A stretch of DNA of 64,000 nt from Polaribacter sp. (GTDB lineage Bacteria > Bacteroidota > Bacteroidia > Flavobacteriales > Flavobacteriaceae): assembly GCA_029245785.1 (NCBI GenBank), contig JAQWOR010000077.1, positions 186,001 through 250,000 on the forward strand, read 5' to 3'. The notes beneath the pieces are model-generated. The model made no database searches. It saw nothing but the letters and a program-made list of their open reading frames with translations, and was not told the origin of the DNA. Below are positions 17,157-25,383 of the stretch, in pieces; position 1 is the stretch's first letter, and the number at the start of each line of letters is the position of its first letter. A program made the translations under genes and the position numbers.

Positions 17157-18623
17157 ATGATTCGACATTTTTTAAGACTAGAATGGAAACAATATTTCCG
17201 TTCATCGTATTGGCAAAAAGGCATTGCATTGAAAATTATAATGGGCTTTTTTGCCTTGTATATGCTACTTACTTTTTTAGCAATGGGCTTTTTTTCTTTC
17301 AGGGCATTGAAAAAGTTTTTCCCAGAATCTGACCCCTTACAGATTGTAAATTCGTACTTGATTTTTGTCATTGTTGCAGATTTAATTTTTAGATATATGA
17401 TGCAAAAAATGCCTGTCATGAACATCAAGCCACTACTTATTTTACCAATTCAAAAAAGCAAATTGGTACACTATGTATTGGGCAAATCGGCATTCTCGTT
17501 TTTTAATGTCATGGGTTTGTTTTTCTACATTCCGTTTTCTGTTGTTTTAATTGGTGAAGGCTACGATGCAAACGGAGTCTTAGCGTGGCTTTTTTCAATG
17601 ATCTTGATCATTCAGGCGACAAATTTTTTAAACTTTTTAATCAATAAAAACAACAAAGCATTCTGGACTTTGGTTGTCGTATTGTTAGGCGGATTTGCCT
17701 TGAAATATTTCAATCTGTTTGATTTAGGCGCCATGAGTCAAACGCTGTTTGATGGCGTTGTTTCGAATCCAATAATGACCATCATTCCGTTGGGAATTTT
17801 ACTGCTTTTATACCGTGTAAACTACAGTCAATTAAAAAGTCAAGTCTATTTAGATGCTGCAGTTTCTGTAAAAACAAAAGAAGCCAGTACCGCAGATCTT
17901 TCTTGGACAAAACGATTTGGAGATGTTGCGCCATTTATACAATTAGACCTCAAATTATTATGGAGAAATAAACGTGCAAAATCTACACTTCCTGTTTTGG
18001 CACTTGGTTTATTATACGGCTTGTTTTTTTACCCACAGCCCATGTATAAAGACATGGTGTTTATGTATGCTTTTATAGGAATTTTTTCTACAGGTGCATT
18101 CTTAATCAATTTTGGGCAGTTTATTCCCGCTTGGGATAGTGGTTATTACAGCATGTTAATGAGTCAAAACTTTAAATACAGACAGTATTTAAGGTCAAAA
18201 TTTACATTAATGACAATTAGTGTTGTGCTGCTATTTGTATTGGGAATACCATATGTTTATTTTGGCTGGAAAATTTTAATCACTCATTTTGCTGCAGCAA
18301 TTTATAATGTTGGCGTGAATACACATGTCATATTATACGGAGGCGCTTTTAATCGGAAAAGAATAAATTTAGAAGAACGAGCGGCATTTAATCTTCAAGG
18401 AACAGGTGCTGTACAATGGCTTATTGGAATTCCGCTGATGGCACTTCCAATGGGAATTTTTGGCCTCTTTAATTGGCTTGTAAATTTTGAAACTGCCATT
18501 GCAGTTCTTATAGGATTAGGAACAATAGGGATTGTGTTTCATCAAAAAATAATGACAGTAATCATACGTAAATATGCTGCTTCAAAATATAAAATGATTC
18601 ACGCATTTAATCAAACAACATAA
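17157..18623 (+). CDS. DUF5687 family ABC-type membrane permease
   Basis: The 488-residue polytopic membrane protein has roughly ten or more hydrophobic segments. The start MIRHFLRLEWKQYFRS and the overall layout match the flavobacterial DUF5687 family, which is encoded with an ABC ATPase. It lies 84 bp after the PadR-linked membrane genes and 25 bp before the ATPase gene. It is most likely the transmembrane half of an ABC-2-like exporter in the inner membrane. The substrate is unknown. Confidence 0.85.
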   Translation: MIRHFLRLEWKQYFRSSYWQKGIALKIIMGFFALYMLLTFLAMGFFSFRALKKFFPESDPLQIVNSYLIFVIVADLIFRYMMQKMPVMNIKPLLILPIQKSKLVHYVLGKSAFSFFNVMGLFFYIPFSVVLIGEGYDANGVLAWLFSMILIIQATNFLNFLINKNNKAFWTLVVVLLGGFALKYFNLFDLGAMSQTLFDGVVSNPIMTIIPLGILLLLYRVNYSQLKSQVYLDAAVSVKTKEASTADLSWTKRFGDVAPFIQLDLKLLWRNKRAKSTLPVLALGLLYGLFFYPQPMYKDMVFMYAFIGIFSTGAFLINFGQFIPAWDSGYYSMLMSQNFKYRQYLRSKFTLMTISVVLLFVLGIPYVYFGWKILITHFAAAIYNVGVNTHVILYGGAFNRKRINLEERAAFNLQGTGAVQWLIGIPLMALPMGIFGLFNWLVNFETAIAVLIGLGTIGIVFHQKIMTVIIRKYAASKYKMIHAFNQTT

Positions 18624-18648
18624 CCACACAACGTCAAATCACAATATA

Positions 18649-19344
18649 ATGATAACATCAACACATATTTCAAAAACATACGGAAACACACAAGTATTGA
18701 ACATTGAAGACTTGAAAATTCCGAAAGGACAAAGTTTTGGACTGGTAGGAAATAACGGCGCTGGGAAAACCACTTTTTTTAACATGCTGTTAGATTTAAT
18801 TAGACCTTCAACAGGAGAAATTACCAATCATGATATTGCTGTCAATAAAAGCGAAAAATGGAAAACATTTACAGGTTCTTTTATTGATGAAAGTTTTTTA
18901 ATTGGCTATTTAACTCCTGAAGAATACTTTTACTTTATTGGAGATTTACGCGGAATGAACACTGCCGATGTAGATGCTTTTTTACAGCCCTTTGAAGAAA
19001 TTTTTAATGAGGAGATTTTAGGAAAGAAGAAATTTTTAAGAGACTTAAGTAAAGGGAATCAGAAAAAAGCAGGAATTGTTGCGGCGTTAATGGGTAATCC
19101 GCAAGTAATTGTTTTAGATGAGCCTTTTGCGAATTTAGATCCAACCACACAAATCCGATTAAAGAAAATGCTGAAATCCTTAACAGAAGACAGAGAAGTA
19201 ACCGTGTTGATTTCGAGCCATGATTTAAGTCATGTCACCGAAGTTTGTGAGCGTATCGTTGTTTTAGAAAAAGGAATCGTAGTCAAAGACATCAACACTT
19301 CAGAAGAAACATTGACAGAATTAGAGAGCTATTTTTCAGCATAA
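18649..19344 (+). CDS. ABC transporter ATP-binding protein
   Basis: The 231-residue single nucleotide-binding domain has Walker A GNNGAGKTT (about 32-40), a signature region LSKGNQKKAG that deviates slightly from LSGGQ, Walker B VIVLDEPFANLDP and the switch histidine in SSHDLSHV. It pairs with the DUF5687 permease directly upstream. The signature with Lys in place of the first Gly (SKGN) is usual in ABC-2 exporters. No terminator is seen right after it; a 258-bp spacer follows. Confidence 0.93.
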   Translation: MITSTHISKTYGNTQVLNIEDLKIPKGQSFGLVGNNGAGKTTFFNMLLDLIRPSTGEITNHDIAVNKSEKWKTFTGSFIDESFLIGYLTPEEYFYFIGDLRGMNTADVDAFLQPFEEIFNEEILGKKKFLRDLSKGNQKKAGIVAALMGNPQVIVLDEPFANLDPTTQIRLKKMLKSLTEDREVTVLISSHDLSHVTEVCERIVVLEKGIVVKDINTSEETLTELESYFSA

Positions 19345-19502
19345 AGAAATAGTTCTTATTTTATTCTTATTTTTACGGGCGCTATCAACAATATTTTTTA
19401 GTAAAAAATGTTGTGATAAAGAGCTTTTATGTGATTTCGAATACATCTTGGGATAGGTTTGTCATCAAGTTAAAGGGTAAAACCCAGCAATATTAGTGTA
19501 GT

Positions 19503-19510
19503 TACTTTTG
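19503..19510 (+). promoter_or_regulatory. -7 promoter box (TACTTTTG) for the sprE operon
   Basis: A perfect TAnnTTTG match 93 bp before sprE. A second match (TAATTTTG) lies at 19517-19524. The palindromic element at 19524-19572 would fall in the 5' leader of the transcript. Confidence 0.5.
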
Positions 19511-19523
19511 CTTCTTTAATTTT

Positions 19524-19572
19524 GTCATTCCTTGCCCCTGTCTGCCGACAGGCAGGTTCGCAGAAATGACAA
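19524..19572. repeat. Dispersed palindromic element, copy 1
   Basis: Outer arms GTCATT and AATGAC enclose a GC-rich inner palindrome (CCTGTC...GACAGG). The part 19532-19572 matches 27035-27075 at 38 of 41 positions. It lies between the ABC genes and sprE. Confidence 0.85.
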
Positions 19573-19602
19573 GTAGTTTTAAAATTCACAGTGGTTTATT
19601 TT

Positions 19603-21780
19603 ATGAAAAAAAGCATTAAAATTGGATTTTTCTTAGCTGTTACAGCCACAATAGTGGTTTCTTGTAGTGTAAAAAAAGACACCTTTGCTTCAAGAAAATT
19701 TCATGCACTTACAACAAAGTATAATGTATTGTATAATGGAAACATTGCTTTTCAAGAAGGTATTGACGAGATACACAATAAACATAAAGACAATTACCGA
19801 AAACAATTGTTTATTGAGCCAATTACTTTTGATAAACAGCAAATAGCGCTTCCTACATTTAGCGGAAAAGACGCAAAGAAAAAAGCGTTGACTACTTTTG
19901 AAAAAGCAGAAGAAAAGGCTGTAAAAGCCATCCAAAAACATTCCATGAATTTTCAGGGAAGAGAAAAGAACACTCAAATTGACGAGGCTTATTTACTGTT
20001 AGGGAAATCGAGGTATTATACACAACGATTTATTCCGGCAATTGAAGCATTTAATTATGTCATCACCAACTATCCGTATGCAAACACAATAGATGAAACT
20101 CGTATTTGGAGAGCCAAAACAAACATTCGGTTAGACAATGAAGAGTTGGCAATAGAGACGTTAAAAATTGTGCTAAACAACAACAAGGCTTCTGAGACAA
20201 TAAAAGAGCAGGCACATTCAGCATTGGCAATGGCCTATGTAAAAACAGACAGCATACAGAGAGCTATTGATCAGTTAAAGAAAGCAACACACACACACAA
20301 AGATGTTGTACAAACATCTAGGAATCTATTTATTTTAGGACAGATGTATGTTTCAGAAAATAAAAAAGACTCTGCTGCTATTGCGTTTCAAAAACTAGCA
20401 AATTTTAAAAAAGCTCCTTATAAGTTTAGAATTCACTCTACCATTCAGTTTGCAAAAATGGCTTCAAATGATTCTGTTGCAAGTGGTTTAATTGCAAGGT
20501 TTCAAAAACTGATAAAAAATAGAGACAATAGAAAATATTTAGATGCATTGTATTATCAAATGGGACGCTTAGAAGCACAAAGAGATAGTACAGAGAATTC
20601 AATGTTATATTATCAAAAATCATTAGGTGTTGCTGATGGCGATACATATCAGAAAACATTTTCTTATGAAAAACTAGGCGACATCTATTTTGATAAGGCA
20701 AATTTTGTAGTAGCAAGTTCTTATTATGATAGTGTTGTGCAAATTTCTAATGAAAGCACAGAAGCTAGAATCAGAAAAATAAAACGCAAACATAAAAGTT
20801 TAGCGGCATTAACCCGTTTTGAAAATGTGATAAAAACAACCGATAGCATTCTAACGATTGCTGCGATGAGTGAAGAGAATCAGAAAATATTTTTTAAAAA
20901 TCATATTGAAAAGCTTCAAAAAGCGGCCAAAGAAAAAGCGCAACAACAATTAGAAGCCGTGTCTTTTGGAAGTTCTTTTGGTGGCGGCACCTCAAAACAA
21001 GCAAGCAATAAAGGGAAATGGTATTTTTACAATACACAATTGTTAAATTACGGAAAAGCCGAATTTTTAAAAATTTGGGGAAACAGGCGGCTGGAAGATA
21101 ACTGGAGAATTTCTGAAAAACCACAGATTACAACAAGCAAAGACTCTGTAAAATCAGCAGAAGTTACCTTGGCAACATATGAGTTGTCTACCTATTTAAA
21201 TACATTGCCAAAAACAAGAGCACTTATAGATTCTTTAACATTTGATAGAAATGACGCACTGTTTCAAACAGGGTTGATTTATAAAGAGCAGTTTAAAAAT
21301 AGTGCATTGGCTATTGATCGATTTGAAAAATTGCTAACGCTCCATCCTGAAAAAAATAGCGTTTTAGCAATTCAATATCATTTATATGAATTGTTTAGCG
21401 CATTGAAAAACAAGAAAGCAGATTTTTATAAAAAGACCATTATTGAGCAGTATCCAGCGTCTAAATATGCACAGATAATTCAGAATCCGTCCATAAAATT
21501 TACTGAGAAATCTACAGATGAACTAGAAGGTACCTATAAAGAAATGTACTATTTATACAAAAAACATCTATATATAGATGTAGTAGAACAGATTGCAGAA
21601 TTAAGTCCAGAAATACAACAGTCAAAATTAATTGCTAAATTTGAACTTTTAAAAGCATTGGCAATAGGAAAATACCAATCAAAAGAGGCATACAAAAAAG
21701 CACTAGAGTTTGTGTTTTTAAAATATGGAAATACCGAAGAAGGAAGACGAGCAAGAGAAATAGCAAGGCAGTTAAAATAA
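19603..21780 (+). CDS. sprE: Gliding motility / type IX secretion lipoprotein SprE (PorW-like)
   Basis: The protein has 725 residues from the ATG at 19603; the GTG at 19591 is upstream of the signal and is rejected. A lipobox ends VVSC (Cys21). Tetratricopeptide-like helical repeats fill the rest, for example the AYLLLGKSRYYTQRFIPAIE and RTKTN/RAKTN stretches. The N-terminal segment FHALTTKYNVLYNGN is characteristic of SprE. In Flavobacterium johnsoniae SprE is needed for gliding and for type IX protein secretion, and it works with the Gld/Spr machinery in the periplasm. The bactofilin and ATP synthase genes follow, an order I recall from other flavobacteria. Confidence 0.88.
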   Translation: MKKSIKIGFFLAVTATIVVSCSVKKDTFASRKFHALTTKYNVLYNGNIAFQEGIDEIHNKHKDNYRKQLFIEPITFDKQQIALPTFSGKDAKKKALTTFEKAEEKAVKAIQKHSMNFQGREKNTQIDEAYLLLGKSRYYTQRFIPAIEAFNYVITNYPYANTIDETRIWRAKTNIRLDNEELAIETLKIVLNNNKASETIKEQAHSALAMAYVKTDSIQRAIDQLKKATHTHKDVVQTSRNLFILGQMYVSENKKDSAAIAFQKLANFKKAPYKFRIHSTIQFAKMASNDSVASGLIARFQKLIKNRDNRKYLDALYYQMGRLEAQRDSTENSMLYYQKSLGVADGDTYQKTFSYEKLGDIYFDKANFVVASSYYDSVVQISNESTEARIRKIKRKHKSLAALTRFENVIKTTDSILTIAAMSEENQKIFFKNHIEKLQKAAKEKAQQQLEAVSFGSSFGGGTSKQASNKGKWYFYNTQLLNYGKAEFLKIWGNRRLEDNWRISEKPQITTSKDSVKSAEVTLATYELSTYLNTLPKTRALIDSLTFDRNDALFQTGLIYKEQFKNSALAIDRFEKLLTLHPEKNSVLAIQYHLYELFSALKNKKADFYKKTIIEQYPASKYAQIIQNPSIKFTEKSTDELEGTYKEMYYLYKKHLYIDVVEQIAELSPEIQQSKLIAKFELLKALAIGKYQSKEAYKKALEFVFLKYGNTEEGRRAREIARQLK

Positions 21781-21791
21781 AGAGAAACCCA

Positions 21792-22199
21792 ATGTTTAGT
21801 AAAGAAAATAAAACAGCAAAACCAATAACCATGGAGAGAAATATCTTAGCAAAAAACACCACCCTAGTAGGTGACCTTAGCTCTGAAGGCGATTTTAGAA
21901 TTGATGGAACGTTAGAAGGAATGTTAACAACAAAAGGAAGAGTGATTATTGGCCAAGATGGCGTGATAAAAGGAACTGTTGACTGTGAAAACGCAGACAT
22001 TGAAGGGAAATTTTCTGGAGATTTAAAAGTAAACACCATGCTAACCGTTAAAGCTACCGCAACCATTTCTGGCGATGTGGTGATTGGAAAACTATCTGTA
22101 GAACCTGGAGCTTCCTTTAACGCAACATGTAGCATGAAAGGAGCAATTAAAGAGTTGAATCATAATGAACAAACTTCAGCAGCCGAAAAAACCGCTTAA
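21792..22199 (+). CDS. Bactofilin (polymer-forming cytoskeletal protein)
   Basis: The 135-residue protein is a short right-handed beta-helix. Repeats rich in Gly, Val and Asp run through the middle (TTLVGDLSSEGDFRIDGTLEG, VIIGQDGVIKGTV, ATISGDVVIG), and both ends are disordered. Bactofilins polymerise without nucleotide and act as scaffolds at the inner membrane. It starts 11 bp after sprE, and its last 35 bp overlap the next gene, so it is cotranscribed. Confidence 0.93.
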   Translation: MFSKENKTAKPITMERNILAKNTTLVGDLSSEGDFRIDGTLEGMLTTKGRVIIGQDGVIKGTVDCENADIEGKFSGDLKVNTMLTVKATATISGDVVIGKLSVEPGASFNATCSMKGAIKELNHNEQTSAAEKTA

Positions 22200-22398
22200 T
22201 AAATTTATTAGACTCACTGGGGTCGGATTACAAATGGGAATTACCATGTATGTAGCGGCATATATTGGTAAGAAATTAGACACTAATTACGGGTTTGAAA
22301 AAAAGTACTTCACACTAAGCCTAGTTATTTTAGGATTCCTTGCCTCACTTTGGAGTTTGCTAGCACAGTTAAAAAAAATTAATGAAGAAGACAAATAA
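22165..22398 (+). CDS. AtpZ/AtpI-family small membrane protein
   Basis: The 77-residue protein has two hydrophobic segments separated by a short polar loop (YIGKKLDTNYG), which is the layout of AtpZ/AtpI. It overlaps the end of the bactofilin gene by 35 bp and the next gene by 17 bp, and it precedes the F0 genes. AtpI/Z proteins help assemble the c-ring or carry divalent cations into the cell. The start at 22165 is the first ATG that gives the N-terminal basic tail. Confidence 0.85.
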   Translation: MNKLQQPKKPLNKFIRLTGVGLQMGITMYVAAYIGKKLDTNYGFEKKYFTLSLVILGFLASLWSLLAQLKKINEEDK

Positions 22399-22795
22399 CG
22401 CTCAAAAAACAGCACTGTATTTTTTCTTACAACTTATGGGTGCCTTGGGAGTTGTTTTTTTAGCACACCTTTTTTTTCTCAGCGCCAACCACTTGCCTCT
22501 TTTTAATGATAAAATTATAGTAACATATATCATCAACTTTTTGTTGGCGGTTGTTATTTTTTTAAGCCTGTTTTTTTTAAGAAAGAAATACAACGACCAA
22601 TTAGGGTTTCTATTTCTGTTTGGAAGCTTTTTTAAATTTGTTGTCTTTTTTATCTTTTTTTTACCGATATATAAAGCAGATGGAAACATTTCAAGGTTGG
22701 AGTTTTTTGCCTTTTTTGTGCCCTATACAGTTTGCTTAATTATAGAGACTGTTTCTCTAATTAAGCTCTTGAATTTGCCTAAAAAACCAACCTAG
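22382..22795 (+). CDS. DUF6168 family membrane protein
   Basis: The 137-residue protein has four hydrophobic segments (about 12-32, 44-64, 73-92 and 101-125). It occupies the slot between atpZ and atpB, where many bacteria have a second AtpI-like gene. I recognise it as the flavobacterial DUF6168 family; no function is known. It overlaps the atpZ-like gene by 17 bp, and a 125-bp spacer with a promoter box separates it from atpB. Confidence 0.75.
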   Translation: MKKTNNAQKTALYFFLQLMGALGVVFLAHLFFLSANHLPLFNDKIIVTYIINFLLAVVIFLSLFFLRKKYNDQLGFLFLFGSFFKFVVFFIFFLPIYKADGNISRLEFFAFFVPYTVCLIIETVSLIKLLNLPKKPT

Positions 22796-22861
22796 ATTTT
22801 CAACCTTTTTTCTGATTGAAAATAAACCCATAAATAGTTTTTCTTTTTAAGAGAAAGAACC

Positions 22862-22869
22862 TACCTTTG
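22862..22869 (+). promoter_or_regulatory. -7 promoter box (TACCTTTG) for the atp operon
   Basis: A perfect TAnnTTTG match, with a T-rich -33 region about 20 bp upstream. It lies 52 bp before the chosen atpB start and overlaps the alternative TTG start at 22867, which argues against that start. Confidence 0.65.
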
Positions 22870-22920
22870 CCCCGATTTTTAAGACACTATTATCTGAGTG
22901 ATATGCGAAGAAATTTTTTA

Positions 22921-23994
22921 ATGAAAAAGATTACATTATTACTATTTTTAGTTTCGTTTGTTTCTGTGGCTCAACACGATGAGTCTTCAGTAGCAGAGGC
23001 TACATCAAAAGACAAAGGGATAAAAGAACAAGTAAAAGAGTTCATAGATCATCATTTACAAGATTCTTATAGCTTTGATTTCTTTTCAATCACAAATGAT
23101 GCAGGAGAAATAACACACTATAGCCTTCCGTTGCCTGTAATATTATGGGACAATGGATTGAAAGTATTCTCTTCTTCTAAATTTCATCACGGAGAAACCG
23201 TTGCAGAGGTTTCAGGAAATTACTATACATTATACCACAGTAAAATTTACAAAACAGATGCATCAGGAACCATCCATTATGATGCAGCGCACCATCCAAC
23301 AAATATAAAACCTTTAGATTTTTCATTCACAAAAGCAATTTCCTTTGTGTTTTTAGTAGCATTACTCATGTTTTTCATGTTTAGAAAAATGGCTAAAAAT
23401 TACGAAAAGAATGCATTGCCAAAAGGAATGGGGCGCTTGTTAGAGCCTATCATTTTGTATATTAGAGACGATATTGCCATTCCTAATATTGGAAAAAAAC
23501 ATTACAAAAGATATATGAGTTATTTATTAACCATATTTTTCTTTGTGTGGATTATCAATTTATTAGGATTAACGCCATTAGGAGTAAACGTAACAAATAA
23601 TATTGCCATTACTTTTTCATTGGCAATTATGACCTATTTAATTACCACATTTACAGGAAATAAAAGTTATTGGAAGCATATTTTCTGGATGCCAGGAGTA
23701 CCTGCCCTAATGAAAATTATTTTGGCACCGATAGAATTGCTAGGAACGTTTATCAAGCCTTTTGCGCTAATGATTCGTTTGTATGCAAATATTACTGCGG
23801 GGCACATTGTATTAATGAGTATTATAGGAATGATGTTTGTTTTTCATAATTGGATTGGAAGCTCACTATCATTTGTATTGGCATTTATATTATCATTGTT
23901 AGAATTGTTGGTAGCCGCATTGCAAGCCTATATTTTTACAATGCTATCGTCATTGTATTTTGGAGCAGCAGTTGAAGAACACGACGAACATTAA
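22921..23994 (+). CDS. atpB: F0F1 ATP synthase subunit a
   Basis: From the ATG at 22921 the protein has 357 residues and begins with a signal peptide (MKKITLLLFLVSFVSVAQ). Upstream in-frame starts (22867 TTG, 22903 ATG) fall on or near the promoter box. A periplasmic N-terminal region of about 120 residues precedes the membrane helices; such a long exported N-terminus is usual in Bacteroidota. The essential Arg lies in ALMIRLYANITAGH. Subunit a forms the proton half-channels beside the c-ring. It is followed by atpE after 34 bp of almost pure A/T. Confidence 0.93.
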   Translation: MKKITLLLFLVSFVSVAQHDESSVAEATSKDKGIKEQVKEFIDHHLQDSYSFDFFSITNDAGEITHYSLPLPVILWDNGLKVFSSSKFHHGETVAEVSGNYYTLYHSKIYKTDASGTIHYDAAHHPTNIKPLDFSFTKAISFVFLVALLMFFMFRKMAKNYEKNALPKGMGRLLEPIILYIRDDIAIPNIGKKHYKRYMSYLLTIFFFVWIINLLGLTPLGVNVTNNIAITFSLAIMTYLITTFTGNKSYWKHIFWMPGVPALMKIILAPIELLGTFIKPFALMIRLYANITAGHIVLMSIIGMMFVFHNWIGSSLSFVLAFILSLLELLVAALQAYIFTMLSSLYFGAAVEEHDEH

Positions 23995-24028
23995 AGTAGA
24001 ATTTTTTTAATTATTAATTATATATATT

Positions 24029-24220
24029 ATGGAAGGATTAAATTACGTAGGAGCAGGATTGATAGTAATCGGTGCTGGTATTGGTATTGGTAGAATTGGC
24101 GGTTCAGCAATGGACGCTATTGCACGTCAGCCAGAAGCTACAGGTAAAATTCAAACAGCAATGTTAATTGCTGCTGCCTTAATTGAAGGTATTGGATTTG
24201 CAGCGTTATTCGCAGCCTAA
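24029..24220 (+). CDS. atpE: F0F1 ATP synthase subunit c
   Basis: The 63-residue proteolipid has two hydrophobic helices. The glycine-rich first helix (GAGIGIGRIGG), the polar loop ARQPEA and the carboxylate in the second helix (ALIEGIGFA) are all present. The Glu is followed by Gly-Ile rather than Ser-Thr, so the sodium-binding set is absent and proton coupling is expected. The AT-rich leader should favour strong translation, and a perfect 13-bp hairpin directly after the gene may stabilise this segment of mRNA. Confidence 0.96.
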   Translation: MEGLNYVGAGLIVIGAGIGIGRIGGSAMDAIARQPEATGKIQTAMLIAAALIEGIGFAALFAA

Positions 24221-24230
24221 AAAAACCCAA

Positions 24231-24261
24231 CAAAAGCTATAACGGTTGGTTATAGCTTTTG
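24231..24261 (+). promoter_or_regulatory. Intercistronic hairpin after atpE
   Basis: A perfect 13-bp stem (24231-24243 with 24249-24261) with loop GGTTG begins 10 bp after the atpE stop. Only three T residues follow, so it is a weak terminator at best. It more likely acts as a partial attenuator or 3'-end stabiliser that raises subunit c output. Confidence 0.7.
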
Positions 24262-24295
24262 TTTACAATTAAAAAAACAAGATAATTAGTATAGT

Positions 24296-24796
24296 ATGGA
24301 TAAGTTAATAAATGATTTTTCTTTCGGAACCTTTTTTTGGATGTCAGTCCTTTTTATTGGATTGGTATTCTTATTAAAAAAGTTTGCATGGAAACCTATT
24401 TTAGATGCTGTTAATGACAGAGAAGAAGGTATTTTAAATGCCTTAGCATCTGCAGAAGACGCTAAAAAAGAAATGCAAAATCTAACTGCTGACAATGCCA
24501 ATTTATTAAAAGAAGCAAGAGCAGAAAGAGACGCGATGATGAAAGAAGCTCGTGAAATCAAAGAAGCGATGATTTCAGAAGCAAAAGATGAAGCAAAAGA
24601 ACAAGCAGCCAAAATGATTGAAAATGCGGTGACAGCTATTGATCAAGAAAAGCAAGCGGCTTTAGCACATTTAAAGAAAGAAGTAGCAGAATTGTCTATC
24701 GGTATTGCAGAAGCAGTTGTTAAGAAAGAATTGTCTTCACAAGATGAGCAAATCAAATTGGTAGAAGGAATGCTTAAAGACGTTACCTTAAACTAA
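24296..24796 (+). CDS. atpF: F0F1 ATP synthase subunit b
   Basis: The 166-residue protein has one N-terminal membrane segment (FGTFFWMSVLFIGLVFLL) followed by a long charged helix rich in Ala, Glu and Lys (about 35-150), the classic peripheral-stalk coiled coil. The conserved FAWKPILDAVNDREEGI stretch follows the membrane helix. Subunit b joins F0 to the F1 head through delta. It sits 75 bp after atpE, with the hairpin between, and 8 bp before atpH. Confidence 0.95.
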   Translation: MDKLINDFSFGTFFWMSVLFIGLVFLLKKFAWKPILDAVNDREEGILNALASAEDAKKEMQNLTADNANLLKEARAERDAMMKEAREIKEAMISEAKDEAKEQAAKMIENAVTAIDQEKQAALAHLKKEVAELSIGIAEAVVKKELSSQDEQIKLVEGMLKDVTLN

Positions 24797-24804
24797 ATAG
24801 GTTT

Positions 24805-25362
24805 ATGAAAGGAACAAGAGCAGCATTACGATATGCAAGAGCTATTTTAAATCTAGCAAAAGAAGCAGGATTAGAAACGGATGTAAACAAAGACATGCAA
24901 CTGATTGTTGCAACCATTTCTGAAAGTAGTGATTTGCAGATTATGTTAAAAAGCCCAGTAATTAAAGCCTCTGATAAAAAGAGGGTTTTAAAGGCTGTTT
25001 TTGCAGATAACGTAAACAGCATTTCATTAGGCTTGTTTAACGTATTAGAAGAAAATAAGCGAATGGTGCTATTAGCACCTATCGCGTCACAATACACAAT
25101 TATTTACGATCACTTAAAAAGCATGCATGTTGCTATTGTAACAACGGCAGTACCTTTAACAAAAGAAATTGAAGAACAAGTGTTGAATAAAATAGTTGAA
25201 CTGACTGGAAATAAAACCAGTATAGAAAACAAAGTAGACCCTTCTATTTTAGGAGGATTTATCATCAGAGTTGGAGACTTGCAATACGATGCAAGTATTG
25301 CTAACAATTTTAACGAATTAAGAAGAGAATTTGACGATAGTCATTACATTCCACAAATTTAA
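24805..25362 (+). CDS. atpH: F0F1 ATP synthase subunit delta
   Basis: The 185-residue protein has the family's N-terminal helical domain (ALRYARAILNLAKEAG) and the C-terminal signature ILGGFIIRVGDLQYDASI, which ends in the usual N-x-L-R pattern (NELRREF). Delta links the b-stalk to the top of the alpha/beta hexamer. The gene is 8 bp after atpF and 21 bp before atpA. Confidence 0.95.
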   Translation: MKGTRAALRYARAILNLAKEAGLETDVNKDMQLIVATISESSDLQIMLKSPVIKASDKKRVLKAVFADNVNSISLGLFNVLEENKRMVLLAPIASQYTIIYDHLKSMHVAIVTTAVPLTKEIEEQVLNKIVELTGNKTSIENKVDPSILGGFIIRVGDLQYDASIANNFNELRREFDDSHYIPQI

Positions 25363-25383
25363 GTATACATCAAATTAGAAAAG

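Noticed and set aside
21635..22135. 166-residue reading frame on the minus strand opposite sprE and the bactofilin gene
   Set aside because: It lies fully over two well-supported genes on the other strand and has no recognisable protein features.
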